DNA from: Gammaproteobacteria bacterium
GTDB taxonomy: Bacteria > Pseudomonadota > Gammaproteobacteria > Acidiferrobacterales > Sulfurifustaceae
Assembly: GCA_004298065.1 (NCBI GenBank)
Contig: SCRL01000074.1
Location: forward strand, 1-64,000
Direction: 5' to 3'
DNA length: 64,000 nt
Position 1 is the first letter of the stretch; each line of letters begins with the position of its first letter. The notes below the pieces were generated by a model, which saw only the letters and a list, made by a program, of their open reading frames with translations, was not told the DNA's origin and did no database searches. A program made the position numbers and the translations under genes. Shown here in pieces: positions 18,786 to 27,914 of the stretch.

Positions 18786-18880
18786 GGGCCCTCCTGTGGC
18801 GTGCGTGCCATCATCAGCATACTGCCGTGAGTGTGAGCCGGCGAGCGCCTGGCAAAGGTGCTTACCGCCTGAAGAAAGGG

Positions 18881-20533
18881 CTAGTTCAAACGATAGCTAA
18901 CAAGTTCGAATGTGTCTTTGTCCTGGATATCGTTACGGCCGCTTTCCGTCAGGATCGCTTGCTTGACAACGCGCTTCACTTCCGGCGCATACCAGAGTGT
19001 ATACAGCACGCCTTTGGGGGTATATGACCCCACTCCTCCCATATTGCCCAACTGGCGCCAGCCGGAAATAACGACCTTGACGGTGTCGAAGTGCCCCGCC
19101 GGTACTGAAACTTTCTCGCGGCCGACCACCCTTCCGCTCCACTTCCAGAGGCCGGCCGCATGGTTCAGATCGGATGCGAAGGATGTATAAGGTATTTCCT
19201 GCCAGTTTTTTCCGACATCCAGCGTCTCGAATGCCGCCAAGTAGGGCGAGAATTCGAACAACTGATGATTCTTTAGAAAGTTACGCTCGATCAGCTTGGG
19301 TTCAACGGGATACGTCTGTTCATCGATTGAGCGGCCATCCAGCAGAAAAGCCTGTTCCACTCCCTTCTCGGATACCGACAACACCCGGAATGTAATCTTA
19401 TATTCGGGAACATTCTTCCAGCCGTCGAGATAACGGTATGTCCAGGTATCGCCCGCCTTCGGCAATCCGGCGGACGGTGTCGGACGCGTCGTTGCTACTG
19501 TCGGCGGAGTCAGCGATGCGGTTGTTATGGCAGGCTGTGAAGCATTCAACGTCTTGATGCGATTTTGTGCCAGCAGGGCGAACTTTCCTTTGGGGTATTG
19601 GTCAAGATAAGCCCGGTAATCGTCGGCCGACTGGCTATCCTTGATGCTCTCCCAAAACGCGAGCTCGATGGTGAGCGAGTCAGTAATTGCCGTCGGTTTC
19701 GTCGGTGCACCCTGACCGGTATAGCGGAAGTAGAAGTCGCCCTCGATGGAGCCTTCCATCCACGGCTCCTGGCGGCCTTTGGAGGCCTGCTTGACGCCGC
19801 CCACGACCCGCTTCAATGCCTGCTCGATGGCTGTATCCGGCAGATCCATGGCCGCGAGCAAGTGCTCGGTGTAAAGACCGTTGCGACCGCTGCCGGCGTC
19901 GGCCGCGACCGAACCGGGACGGGTGGCAAAAGAAATGATAGTCCCCGAGGGAGCGTTGACTTTGGCGAGGCCGTCGGCCGCAGAGCGGAAGCTTCGCGCG
20001 TAAGGATTGTTGCGGCAGGCATCCAGAAATACGAGATTCATGCGTGTCTTGGCCTCGTCCATCAGCTCCAATACCTTGTTGGCATCGAGGCTCTGAGTGG
20101 GCACGTCTTCTTCGCTCGCAATATCGGCATCCACCACGGGGAGATAATTGACGCCCTTCACCTGCAGCCCGTGGCCTGCGTAGAAGAACAGCGCCACACC
20201 ACCGGGTTTGAGACGGGAACGAAACTCACGCAGTACACCGCCTACCTGCTTCTGGGTCAGGTTCTCGCGCACGATGACCTCGAAACCCAGACGCTTGAGC
20301 TTGGCGGCGACGGCGCGGGCGTCGTTGACGGGATTCGTGAGTGGCGCGGATTTGTAACCGGAGTTGCCGATAACCAGCGCGACGCGCTGCTCGGTCGCGG
20401 CGGCGGGCGCCTTGGCAACAGCGAGATTGCGGTTGGGATCGGCGACGAGAACGGGCGCCACGAACAGCAGCCCGAGGAACGGCACGGTCAAGCGTTGAAG
20501 AATATTTTTCTGCAGCACAGAAACGCGGTGCAT
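18881..20533 (-). CDS. Exported caspase-like (peptidase C14) protein with C-terminal beta domain
   Basis: 550 residues from ATG at 20533, which has a strong GGGAGGG ribosome site. An N-terminal hydrophobic segment (LTVPFLGLLFVAPVLVA) predicts export. The caspase-fold domain (about 50-280) has both catalytic residues: His121 in FFYAGHGLQ and Cys173 in FLDACRNNPY. A linker with a YLDQYPKGKFA motif typical of caspase-associated tails follows, then a beta-rich domain starting GDTWTYRYLDGW. It is 153 bases after a WD40-caspase gene on the same strand. Bacterial relatives process unknown substrates. Base composition is somewhat AT-richer than its neighbours. Confidence 0.88.
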   Translation of the reverse strand: MHRVSVLQKNILQRLTVPFLGLLFVAPVLVADPNRNLAVAKAPAAATEQRVALVIGNSGYKSAPLTNPVNDARAVAAKLKRLGFEVIVRENLTQKQVGGVLREFRSRLKPGGVALFFYAGHGLQVKGVNYLPVVDADIASEEDVPTQSLDANKVLELMDEAKTRMNLVFLDACRNNPYARSFRSAADGLAKVNAPSGTIISFATRPGSVAADAGSGRNGLYTEHLLAAMDLPDTAIEQALKRVVGGVKQASKGRQEPWMEGSIEGDFYFRYTGQGAPTKPTAITDSLTIELAFWESIKDSQSADDYRAYLDQYPKGKFALLAQNRIKTLNASQPAITTASLTPPTVATTRPTPSAGLPKAGDTWTYRYLDGWKNVPEYKITFRVLSVSEKGVEQAFLLDGRSIDEQTYPVEPKLIERNFLKNHQLFEFSPYLAAFETLDVGKNWQEIPYTSFASDLNHAAGLWKWSGRVVGREKVSVPAGHFDTVKVVISGWRQLGNMGGVGSYTPKGVLYTLWYAPEVKRVVKQAILTESGRNDIQDKDTFELVSYRLN

Positions 20534-20686
20534 ATCATCCCTCCCCCTGGTTACTGCGCACCCTGTCGTTTTCAACTAACGCGTCCGGACAGAAATCGGG
20601 TTAAAAACGGGCCAAAATTAGCCGATACCCGGCACCCCGGCAAGGCGAGGCAAGCGGGGCTGAATTTCTGCGCTGAATCTTAGCAG

Positions 20687-23605
20687 CTACTTGACCACCA
20701 CAATCGGGAAGTCCGGCACGCCCGCGGGTGAGGTATTCACCGGCGTCTGCTTGCCGTCGGTAAGCTGCTTCACGCGCTCGGCCACGTAGAAATCGAGCAT
20801 CTTGTGGGTGATGCGTCCAGTCTTGTTGAAGTCGGCCTTGCCATTCAGGCCCTCAACCAATGCCTTGGTGAAGGCGCCATTACCCCACTTGGGGTCTTCA
20901 AGCGAGAATTGCCGGCCGGTGCTGGACGAGAACACCACCACGCCGTTCTCGGCCGACGCCAGTTCGTTCACCACGCCGGTAACGTCGTTCGAGATCGCGC
21001 GCCGCCCGCCCATGACGTTGCCGGAGTGGCAGGTATCCACGAAGAACAGCGCCTTGCCGGCGAGCGAGCCGAGCGTGTTCTTGATATCGGAGAACGGCAC
21101 GCCGGTACGCTTGAGCTTGTCGACGTCGGCGTTGGACGGCAGGTAATAATAGATGCCGTTCGGGTCGTTCACGCCGTGGCCGGCGAGGAACAGCATGCCG
21201 ACGTCCTTGCTCGTCACCTGTTTCTGCAACCAGTCGAGCCCGTCCACGACCTCGTCGCGCGTGGCATTGGCGTCGGTCAGGAGCTTCACCTCGACCTCGC
21301 GGTAGAGCGCGCCCTTCTGCCGCTTGAGTGCTTCGGCGAAGTCTTTTGCGTCTTTGGCGGCGAAACCGAGACGATAATCCGGGTTGTTATACTGGCTTAC
21401 GCCCACGGCGAGCACGTAGAGCTTGGGCTTGACCGTAAATTCTTCCTTGGCCGCCTCAGGCGCACGCCCCTTCCAGGTGACACGCACGCTCGCCGGCGTG
21501 GACACGCCGTTCTTGTTCTCGGCGAACAGCATGATGTCGCTGTCGCGCGCCGGGATCGGCACCGACAGCTCGCGCGTCGCGCTCGCGGCGGCCGCGGCCA
21601 CGGCGAGGTTGCGCGTCTCGGGCAAATTCACCGCCTGGCCGTTCACGCGCACGCGCAACGCCGTCACCGGCGCGTCGTTCGGCGTGCGCACGCTGTAGCG
21701 CAGTGTGACGTTCGGACTGCTCACGGCCGTGCCTTCGGCCGGCGACAGCAGCTCGACCACCGGCGGCAGCACCTTCTGCACCTGCACCGGCGCCGTCTCG
21801 ACCTTGCGCCCCGTCTCCTCGTTCGCGAGCCGCAGCGCCTCGCCTTCGTCGCCCGTTTGCAGGAGCTTGGCAAGCACGTCCGGGCGGTAGAACTGGTTGC
21901 GGAAACGTGAGGCCGGATAGAAATCGGCGGCGTTGTCGCGCCCGCGGTTCAGGTGCCAGCCGATCAGGTCCTCGGCGCCGGGCGCGGCGTCGTAATAACC
22001 CGAGGGTGTCCACAGCACCCAGCGCTTGCGGTCGGCGTGCGGAAAGAACGCGAGCATCTCGCGGCCGTCGCTGATGCGGAACCAGCGCACGGTGCCGTCG
22101 CTGAACGCACCCACGACCAACCGGCCGTTGCCGGTGATGTTCACGCCCCAGGCGGCGCCAGGGTTGGGCACGCGCCAGCGCTCGTTGCCGTTGCGGTCGA
22201 ACAGCCGCAGGTACCAGTCGGCGCCGAGCACGAAGCTCTGGCCGTCGGGCGCAATGGCGAAACTGCGCGCCTGCTCGTAGTCCTTGAGCTTGAGCACGCG
22301 GCCGTTGAGCTTGGGGTAGCGGTTGCTGCTGTAGTCGGTGATCTCGATGCCCGACGAATAGCTCACGGGCGAATTCAGCCCGGCGATGTCGTCACCCAGC
22401 GTGAGCGTGCCGCGCGCAGTGTCGAAGCGCGCCGGCGACCTGCCGAAGACCTCGTAACCAAAGCTGATGGCCGTGCCGTCGTGCGACACGCGGAATTTTT
22501 CCTTCATGTCACGCAGGTCGGCGATCAGGCGCTGCACCGAGCGCACGCGCTGGCCGTTCGCGTCGTACACGCCCCAGAACGGATCGGCAGCGCCATAGAC
22601 GATGCTGCCGTTAGAAAGCGGATAGATATCCATGACCGTGTCGGTCGCGGCATTCAGATCGGTATAGCCGCCGCGGCCGCCGTCGCGCCAGGCGCGGATC
22701 GGGTAATAGCCGTTGGCCCACCAGATGCCGCCGGCGTAGAGCGTGCGCCCGTCGAGCGACCAGGCGACGCTGCCGACGTTGCCGCGGTTGATGCCGGTGC
22801 CATCCGGCGTGTACAGGAGCGACAGCGTGTCCGCGGAAACGACGCTGACCTGTGTCGAGTCGATGTACCCGAAGGCGATCTTCGAGCCGTCGGGCGAGAA
22901 CCGCACCATGTATGGCAGCTTGCCCGCCGGCGCCGCCTGCTTTGCGAGCAGCCGCAAGCTCGAATCGTTCACCTGGTAGAGCCGGATCTGGCCGTCATAG
23001 GCGCTTGTCACCAGCCGTCCCTTGCGATCGAAATCGGCGCTCTGGCTGCTGTCGCCGTATTCGCCGTCCTTGCCGACCATGGTCCAGTCGCGCACGCGAT
23101 ATACCTGCACCCCGCGTCCGGTACCGAGCGCGGCCGCGAGGTAGTGTCCGTCGGGCGAGAACACGAGATGGTTGGTCACGTCGGGAATGCCGGTCACCCG
23201 CCGGATCAGCTTCCCGGTAGCGCGCTGGAAAACGTAGAGATAATTGCTGCGGTCCCAGTCGTAGCCGGTCCAGCCGGCGGCGACCACGGTTTCTCCGTTG
23301 GGCGATATCGCCACGGCGTAAAGCTTACCCTCGTCACCCGGCCCATGCGGTGGACGCAGCGTTTGAAGCAGCCGGCCGCTGGCCACCTCCCACACGCGCG
23401 CCGTCTTGTCCTCGGACGTGGTCGCGAGCCAGCGCTGCTTGGCGTCGATCGAGATGCGCCGGATGATGGCCGTGTGCATCCCGGTCTCGATGCGTAGCAT
23501 CGGTTCGGCCGGCGGTTCACCGGCATGGGCCGGCATCAGGGGCAGGAAAGCGCTGAGCGCGGCGATAGTCAGGATGGTTCGGTTCAAGAAGGTCGCGAAC
23601 GGCAT
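20687..23605 (-). CDS. Exported WD40-repeat protein with C-terminal caspase domain
   Basis: 972 residues from ATG at 23605 (AAGAGGTG ribosome site). A signal peptide ends near PAHA. A WD40-type beta-propeller region (about 40-530) shows units such as FSPDGHYLAAA and FSPDGSKIAFG. An Ig-like segment (about 625-715) follows, then a caspase domain with His810 in FLAGHGVND and Cys859 in VDTCHSGN. The tail reads NTSPAGVPDFPIVVV. WD40-caspase fusions are known in proteobacteria but poorly characterised. It lies 39 bases after the TPR lipoprotein gene and before a second caspase gene. Confidence 0.9.
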   Translation of the reverse strand: MPFATFLNRTILTIAALSAFLPLMPAHAGEPPAEPMLRIETGMHTAIIRRISIDAKQRWLATTSEDKTARVWEVASGRLLQTLRPPHGPGDEGKLYAVAISPNGETVVAAGWTGYDWDRSNYLYVFQRATGKLIRRVTGIPDVTNHLVFSPDGHYLAAALGTGRGVQVYRVRDWTMVGKDGEYGDSSQSADFDRKGRLVTSAYDGQIRLYQVNDSSLRLLAKQAAPAGKLPYMVRFSPDGSKIAFGYIDSTQVSVVSADTLSLLYTPDGTGINRGNVGSVAWSLDGRTLYAGGIWWANGYYPIRAWRDGGRGGYTDLNAATDTVMDIYPLSNGSIVYGAADPFWGVYDANGQRVRSVQRLIADLRDMKEKFRVSHDGTAISFGYEVFGRSPARFDTARGTLTLGDDIAGLNSPVSYSSGIEITDYSSNRYPKLNGRVLKLKDYEQARSFAIAPDGQSFVLGADWYLRLFDRNGNERWRVPNPGAAWGVNITGNGRLVVGAFSDGTVRWFRISDGREMLAFFPHADRKRWVLWTPSGYYDAAPGAEDLIGWHLNRGRDNAADFYPASRFRNQFYRPDVLAKLLQTGDEGEALRLANEETGRKVETAPVQVQKVLPPVVELLSPAEGTAVSSPNVTLRYSVRTPNDAPVTALRVRVNGQAVNLPETRNLAVAAAAASATRELSVPIPARDSDIMLFAENKNGVSTPASVRVTWKGRAPEAAKEEFTVKPKLYVLAVGVSQYNNPDYRLGFAAKDAKDFAEALKRQKGALYREVEVKLLTDANATRDEVVDGLDWLQKQVTSKDVGMLFLAGHGVNDPNGIYYYLPSNADVDKLKRTGVPFSDIKNTLGSLAGKALFFVDTCHSGNVMGGRRAISNDVTGVVNELASAENGVVVFSSSTGRQFSLEDPKWGNGAFTKALVEGLNGKADFNKTGRITHKMLDFYVAERVKQLTDGKQTPVNTSPAGVPDFPIVVVK

Positions 23606-23644
23606 GGATACACCTCTTGTCAACATTAAACGACGCCGGCGAAC

Positions 23645-24493
23645 TCAGGGGTTGAGAGCACGGTAGCGCTCTTCCGCCTGCCGGCGCAACACCTCCAGGC
23701 CCGCGACCTCGGCCACCGCACGGGCGCGCTGGAAATAATCCGCCGCCTCGCGATTCCGGCCCTGTGCCAGCGCCGCCTCGCCGAGGCCGAGCAGGTCGGC
23801 GACGATCTTGTGCGGCTGACCGAGCGCCTTGTCGAGCACCAGCGCCTCCTGATAGCCCGCCGCGGCAACAGCAAAATCCTTGAGTCGCAACGCTGCGTCG
23901 GCCAGCAGGCGCTGCGAGTTGGCCTCTTCGGCTTTGTCGCCCAAGCGGCGGTTATGCTCTAGTGCGCGGCGTGCCTGCTCGCGCGCGCCGGCGATATCGC
24001 CGGCGCCGAGCCGGAGCCCGGCCAGGAAATTGCCGATCGCGCCCTCGGCGGCGCAACCGGTGCACAGCGCCGTCGCTTGTTCACTCAGGACGCGGGCACG
24101 CGCACTGTCACCATCTTCAGCGGCGTATAACGCGAGCTGATACGTCGCCTCGGCACGCTGCGCGCTGGTGAACGGAATACCGCCGGAGGCTAGAATTTCA
24201 TCCAGCGCGGCATTCGCCTTGTCGCGCTCACCGAGCCGGCGATGGACCGTGGCGAGATTGACCAGCTCGCGCGCAATGCCGTCCACATCCTCGACCGCGC
24301 GGTTGAGCGCCAGCGCTTCCCGATAGTTCGTAAGGGCCTGGGCGTGATCGCCGCGCGCGTACGCCGCACGCCCGCGCTCGTTCCAGGCGAGCGCCGCCTC
24401 CTGGGTTTCCGAGGGCCGCGGTGGCGCTGCGCCGCCGCAACCGACAGTCAACCACACCAACAGTACAACTACCCCCGTTCGATACATGTGCAT
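23645..24493 (-). CDS. TPR-repeat lipoprotein linked to the Mla-like operon
   Basis: 282 residues. The signal peptide has lipobox LTVGC, so the protein should be a lipoprotein. The rest is about six tetratricopeptide-like helical pairs, for example AAYARGDHAQALTNYREAL and GEAALAQGRNREAADYFQRA. The ATG shares a base with the MCE gene stop (TAATG), so translation is probably coupled. A protein-interaction scaffold at a membrane is the likely role. It replaces the usual auxiliary lipoprotein (MlaA or the PqiC-like type) at this position. Confidence 0.8.
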   Translation of the reverse strand: MHMYRTGVVVLLVWLTVGCGGAAPPRPSETQEAALAWNERGRAAYARGDHAQALTNYREALALNRAVEDVDGIARELVNLATVHRRLGERDKANAALDEILASGGIPFTSAQRAEATYQLALYAAEDGDSARARVLSEQATALCTGCAAEGAIGNFLAGLRLGAGDIAGAREQARRALEHNRRLGDKAEEANSQRLLADAALRLKDFAVAAAGYQEALVLDKALGQPHKIVADLLGLGEAALAQGRNREAADYFQRARAVAEVAGLEVLRRQAEERYRALNP

Positions 24494-25284
24494 TATTTTT
24501 TCTTGCCGTTGCCGTTCGTGGCTTCGTAACTATCAGGCCGCAGCGTCTTCGGCTTGGTGGGCTCGATGTTGCGGCTGATGGGCCAGGTACGGCTCACCGA
24601 GTCCACGATCTTTTTCGTTCCCTCGACGGTCTCGCGCGTGCTACGCAGCGTCCGTGGCAATTCGTCCGCGGCGACGGACAATACCGAGTTGAGCTTCTTC
24701 TGGGTTTCCGGCAGATTCGCCAACACCACGTTGGTGTGGTGCAGCGCCTGGCGGAAGTCGCCGTTCGGGTCCTGGAGCGCGTGCGTCAGGCGCTTGACGT
24801 CCTGCAGGATCGGCACGACCTCGTCGCGCAGCTGCGTCACGACGTCGCCGAGACCGGTTTCGCGGTTGAAAGCGATCAACTCGTTTTTCTGGAGCACCGG
24901 CGCCTGCGCGCTGCCGGGGCTGATGTCGATAATCGCGGCGCCGATGAAGCCTTCCTTCACCAAGCGCGCCTTGGAATCCTTGCGCACCCATTTCATGTTA
25001 TCGCCGCGGATGGACAACGTGACCTGCACGCGCGCGTCGTCGGTGAGCGCGAGTTTCTCGACCTTGCCGATGTCGAAGCCGCGCAGCTTCACCGCCGTGC
25101 CGGCAGCGATGTCCTGGGCGCTGTCGGTGATGAAGTGGATGGTCGTCCTGGGCGTGAACAGCTCCTGCTTCATGCCGATGCCGATGATCGTGAGCACGAC
25201 GCCGGCAAGTGCGACCAGCACGAACGTGCCGATCTTGCGCTCGAGATGCTTGAAACGTACGTCCTGGTCCTGAAGGATGGCCAT
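24493..25284 (-). CDS. MCE-domain lipid transport protein (MlaD-like)
   Basis: 263 residues with one N-terminal transmembrane helix (about 19-38, TFVLVALAGVVLTIIGIG) and a single MCE domain (about 48-140) including AAGTAVKLRGFDIGKV. A helical C-terminal region ends in a Lys-rich tail. MlaD-type proteins form hexameric rings that pass lipids between membranes with MlaE and MlaF. Order here is permease, ATPase-like, MCE, TPR lipoprotein. It starts eight bases after the ATPase-like gene. Confidence 0.9.
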   Translation of the reverse strand: MAILQDQDVRFKHLERKIGTFVLVALAGVVLTIIGIGMKQELFTPRTTIHFITDSAQDIAAGTAVKLRGFDIGKVEKLALTDDARVQVTLSIRGDNMKWVRKDSKARLVKEGFIGAAIIDISPGSAQAPVLQKNELIAFNRETGLGDVVTQLRDEVVPILQDVKRLTHALQDPNGDFRQALHHTNVVLANLPETQKKLNSVLSVAADELPRTLRSTRETVEGTKKIVDSVSRTWPISRNIEPTKPKTLRPDSYEATNGNGKKK

Positions 25285-25292
25285 TGTTGTTC

Positions 25293-25946
25293 TTACCCCA
25301 GCCGTAGTGTGACGTCCGCCGGCAGTTTTGCCGAGGCCGCGTCATCGGCGCACAGATACACCGACGCCCGCCCCGGTTTCTCGCCGTGAAATCGCTGCGT
25401 CAGTGCGTACAGCCGCGCCGCACTGCCGGCATCGAGCCCCGATGACAGGAAATCATAGACCAGGAGGTCGGGTTGCGGCAGCAGCGCGCGTAGCAGCGCC
25501 ACCATACGCCGCTCGAAGGCAGTCAACCGGTCAGGCAGCTTGCCCATGGTTTCGCGCAGGTCGGCCCCGTCGGGGTCCGCCTCACGCCACAGTGCGACCA
25601 CGCGCGCCTCGACCGCGTCTGCATTTAGTCCCTGATGGAAGGCCGCCGGCAGCAGCAGGTTCTCCCAGGCCTTGAGATTGCTGATAAGCCCGCCCTGCTC
25701 CGGCACGAAGCCGGCGCGCCGGTACAGCGGCACGCGCGCGTCGTCCGGCAGCGCGTACAGCTCCTCGCCGAACAGACGCACCCGGCCCGCTTCCGGGGTG
25801 CGGTGACCCGCAAGCAGCGCGAACAGCGCGCTCTTGGCATCGTGCGAAGCGATAGTCAGTCGGGCGGTTTGCCCGGACGAAAGCGCCAGCGACAGACCGC
25901 GCACCGGGCCGACACCGACTTCTTCAAGCGCCAGCACCTCGCTCAC
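25293..25946 (-). CDS. Degenerate ABC ATPase-like subunit of an Mla-type system
   Basis: 217 residues occupying the MlaF position. The overall ABC outline is visible (AGHRTPEAGRVRLFGEEL, LLVYDFLSSGLD), but key motifs are lost. Walker A reads ASHDAKSA at 33-40 without its glycines, although Lys-Ser remain. The signature LSGGQ is replaced near 140 (LTAFERR). Walker B Asp165 is followed by Phe instead of catalytic Glu. The H-loop His is missing (LCADD). Hydrolysis therefore looks impossible. The GTG start overlaps the permease stop as GTGA and the reading frame is intact, so it appears maintained rather than decayed. Confidence 0.8.
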   Translation of the reverse strand: MSEVLALEEVGVGPVRGLSLALSSGQTARLTIASHDAKSALFALLAGHRTPEAGRVRLFGEELYALPDDARVPLYRRAGFVPEQGGLISNLKAWENLLLPAAFHQGLNADAVEARVVALWREADPDGADLRETMGKLPDRLTAFERRMVALLRALLPQPDLLVYDFLSSGLDAGSAARLYALTQRFHGEKPGRASVYLCADDAASAKLPADVTLRLG

Positions 25947-26722
25947 AGGAACACCGCGTAGGTGATGACGCCATCGAGCAGGAACACCGTCAACAGGTTG
26001 CGCACCACCGCCGCGGTCGCCGCCTGCGGGATGGCGGTGGTCGTCGCCGGTGCGCGCAGGCCGTAATAGCAGGAGGTGATCGAAACCACGAGGCCGAACA
26101 CCAGCGTCTTGAAGAACGACGCGGCCACTTCGCCGAGCGTGAGCAGCGACACCACGCTGCCCAGCGTGCCGGCAAAGGGAATGCCATGTGTGAGCGCGGT
26201 GAAGCCGATGCCGGCAATAATGGCGAGCATCTGGAAGTAAAACGTCACGGCCATGACCGAAAGCGTGATGCCGGCGATGCGCGGCACGATCAGGTAATCC
26301 ATCGGCTCGATGCCCATCTGCCGCAGGCTGTCGAGCTCGCCGCGGATCTTCATGCCGGCGAGTTCCGAGGCCGCGGCCGAGGACGAACGCGCGATGATGA
26401 CGATGGCGGTGAGCAGCGGCCCGAGCTCACGCACCACGACCCAGAGCATGATCTTGGCGGTGAGCGTGGCGTTCACGCCCACGAGGCTCGTGATCTGGGT
26501 GGTAATGACGATGCCGGTGAGCACCGCGATGATGCTCACCGCGCCGAGCGCCTCGATGCCGGTGAAATAAATCTGCTTGAACAACACCAGGCGCGTGGGC
26601 CGAACCGTGAGCGCCGAGAGATGCGTGGCGAGATAGCGCAGCAGCGCGAAAAAACCTTGCGCGTACCACGCGATGCCGAGCACGGAACGACCGGTACGCT
26701 CGGGGCTGAGGAAACCTGCCAT
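25943..26722 (-). CDS. MlaE-family lipid ABC permease
   Basis: 259-residue inner-membrane permease with five or six hydrophobic segments. MlaE-family signatures are GIVITTQ, VVRELGPLLTAIVIIARSSSA-type loop (residues around 95-115), and IRGELDSLRQMGIEPMDYL-like EA-loop. It begins 30 bases after aroC, so read-through from aroC is possible, and overlaps the degenerate ATPase gene. It should form the core of an MCE lipid transporter with the protein at 24493-25284. Confidence 0.92.
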   Translation of the reverse strand: MAGFLSPERTGRSVLGIAWYAQGFFALLRYLATHLSALTVRPTRLVLFKQIYFTGIEALGAVSIIAVLTGIVITTQITSLVGVNATLTAKIMLWVVVRELGPLLTAIVIIARSSSAAASELAGMKIRGELDSLRQMGIEPMDYLIVPRIAGITLSVMAVTFYFQMLAIIAGIGFTALTHGIPFAGTLGSVVSLLTLGEVAASFFKTLVFGLVVSITSCYYGLRAPATTTAIPQAATAAVVRNLLTVFLLDGVITYAVFL

Positions 26723-26752
26723 GCGCGGATTCCTGAGCGAGCGCTGCGGAAA

Positions 26753-27850
26753 TCAGGGACTGCCGGGAATCGTCGGAGTGCGCCGCACCACGTCCATGTT
26801 CTGGCCGCGATGGCGCAGTGCATGGTCCATGAGCACGATCGCGAGCATGGCCTCGGCAATCGGCGTGGCACGGATGCCGACGCAGGGGTCGTGGCGTCCG
26901 GTGGTCGCGACCTCGACCGCCTGGCCGTCGAGGTTCACCGTGCGCCCGGGGAGCCGAATGCTTGAGGTTGGCTTCAACGCGATGCTCGCGACAATATCCT
27001 GACCGGTGGAAATGCCACCGAGGATGCCGCCAGCGTGGTTCGACAGAAAGCCCTGCGGCGTGATCTCGTCGCGGTGCTGTGTGCCTTTCTGCTCGACGGA
27101 CGTAAACCCGGCACCGATCTCGACGCCCTTCACCGCGTTGATGCTCATGAGCGCGTACGCGATGTCGGCGTCCAGCCGGTCGAACACCGGTTCACCGAGA
27201 CCAACCGGAACGTTCGCGGCGACCACGTTCACGCGCGCGCCAACGGAATCACCCTCCTTGCGCAGCGCGTCCATGTAGGCATCGAGCTCGGGGACTTTCG
27301 ATGCGTCGGGACAGAAAAATGCGTTGTTCTCGACTTCGTCCCAGCTCTTGTGCTCGATGCAGATCGGCCCGAGCTGGGCGAGATAACCGCGAATCGAAAC
27401 GCCGTAGGCCTCGCGCAGCCATTTCTTCGCGATCGCGCCGGCGGCGACGCGCAGCGCGGTCTCGCGCGCGGAGGCACGCCCGCCGCCGCGGTAGTCGCGG
27501 AAGCCGTACTTCTGCTGGTAGGTGTAGTCGGCGTGACCGGGACGGAAGCGGTCGAGGATTTTCGAGTAGTCCTGCGAACGCTGGTCGGTGTTCTCGATCA
27601 ACAGCGCGACCGGCGTGCCGGTGGTCTTGCCCTCGAACACGCCGGAGAGAATTTTGACCTCGTCGGATTCGCGCCGCTGAGTGACGTGGCGCGATTTGCC
27701 CGGCTTGCGCCGGTCGAGATCGGGTTGAAGATCGGCCGTGGACAGCTCCATGCCCGGAGGGCATCCGTCGACGATGGCGACATAATCCGGCCCATGGGAT
27801 TCGCCGGCGGTGGTGACGGTGAAGAGCTTTCCGATGGTATTTCCCGACAT
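26753..27850 (-). CDS. aroC: Chorismate synthase
   Basis: Final step of the shikimate pathway, converting EPSP to chorismate with reduced FMN. 365 residues starting [20 protein letters not shown]. Family signatures present include [33 protein letters not shown] and the C-terminal [20 protein letters not shown] (20 residues). It lies just upstream of the Mla-like genes on the same strand. Confidence 0.98.
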   Translation of the reverse strand: MSGNTIGKLFTVTTAGESHGPDYVAIVDGCPPGMELSTADLQPDLDRRKPGKSRHVTQRRESDEVKILSGVFEGKTTGTPVALLIENTDQRSQDYSKILDRFRPGHADYTYQQKYGFRDYRGGGRASARETALRVAAGAIAKKWLREAYGVSIRGYLAQLGPICIEHKSWDEVENNAFFCPDASKVPELDAYMDALRKEGDSVGARVNVVAANVPVGLGEPVFDRLDADIAYALMSINAVKGVEIGAGFTSVEQKGTQHRDEITPQGFLSNHAGGILGGISTGQDIVASIALKPTSSIRLPGRTVNLDGQAVEVATTGRHDPCVGIRATPIAEAMLAIVLMDHALRHRGQNMDVVRRTPTIPGSP

Positions 27851-27914
27851 GTTGCGATGTTACCGGGAATGCGGGGCTCGAACAAATTTCGAGCCACCTG
27901 GAGTAAGGAGGTTT

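Noticed and set aside
21953-23497. A 514-codon open frame opposite the WD40-caspase gene
   Set aside because: Antisense composition artefact. The forward gene has a signal peptide, repeats and catalytic residues.
18881-23605. The caspase pair as a gasdermin-type or other known abortive-infection module
   Set aside because: No gasdermin-like or sensor gene is next to them, and both proteins have export signals, unlike known cytoplasmic defence caspases.
25293-25946. The degenerate ATPase as a sequencing or assembly error
   Set aside because: Changes are spread over several motifs without frameshift, and both gene joints are intact, which fits evolved divergence rather than error.
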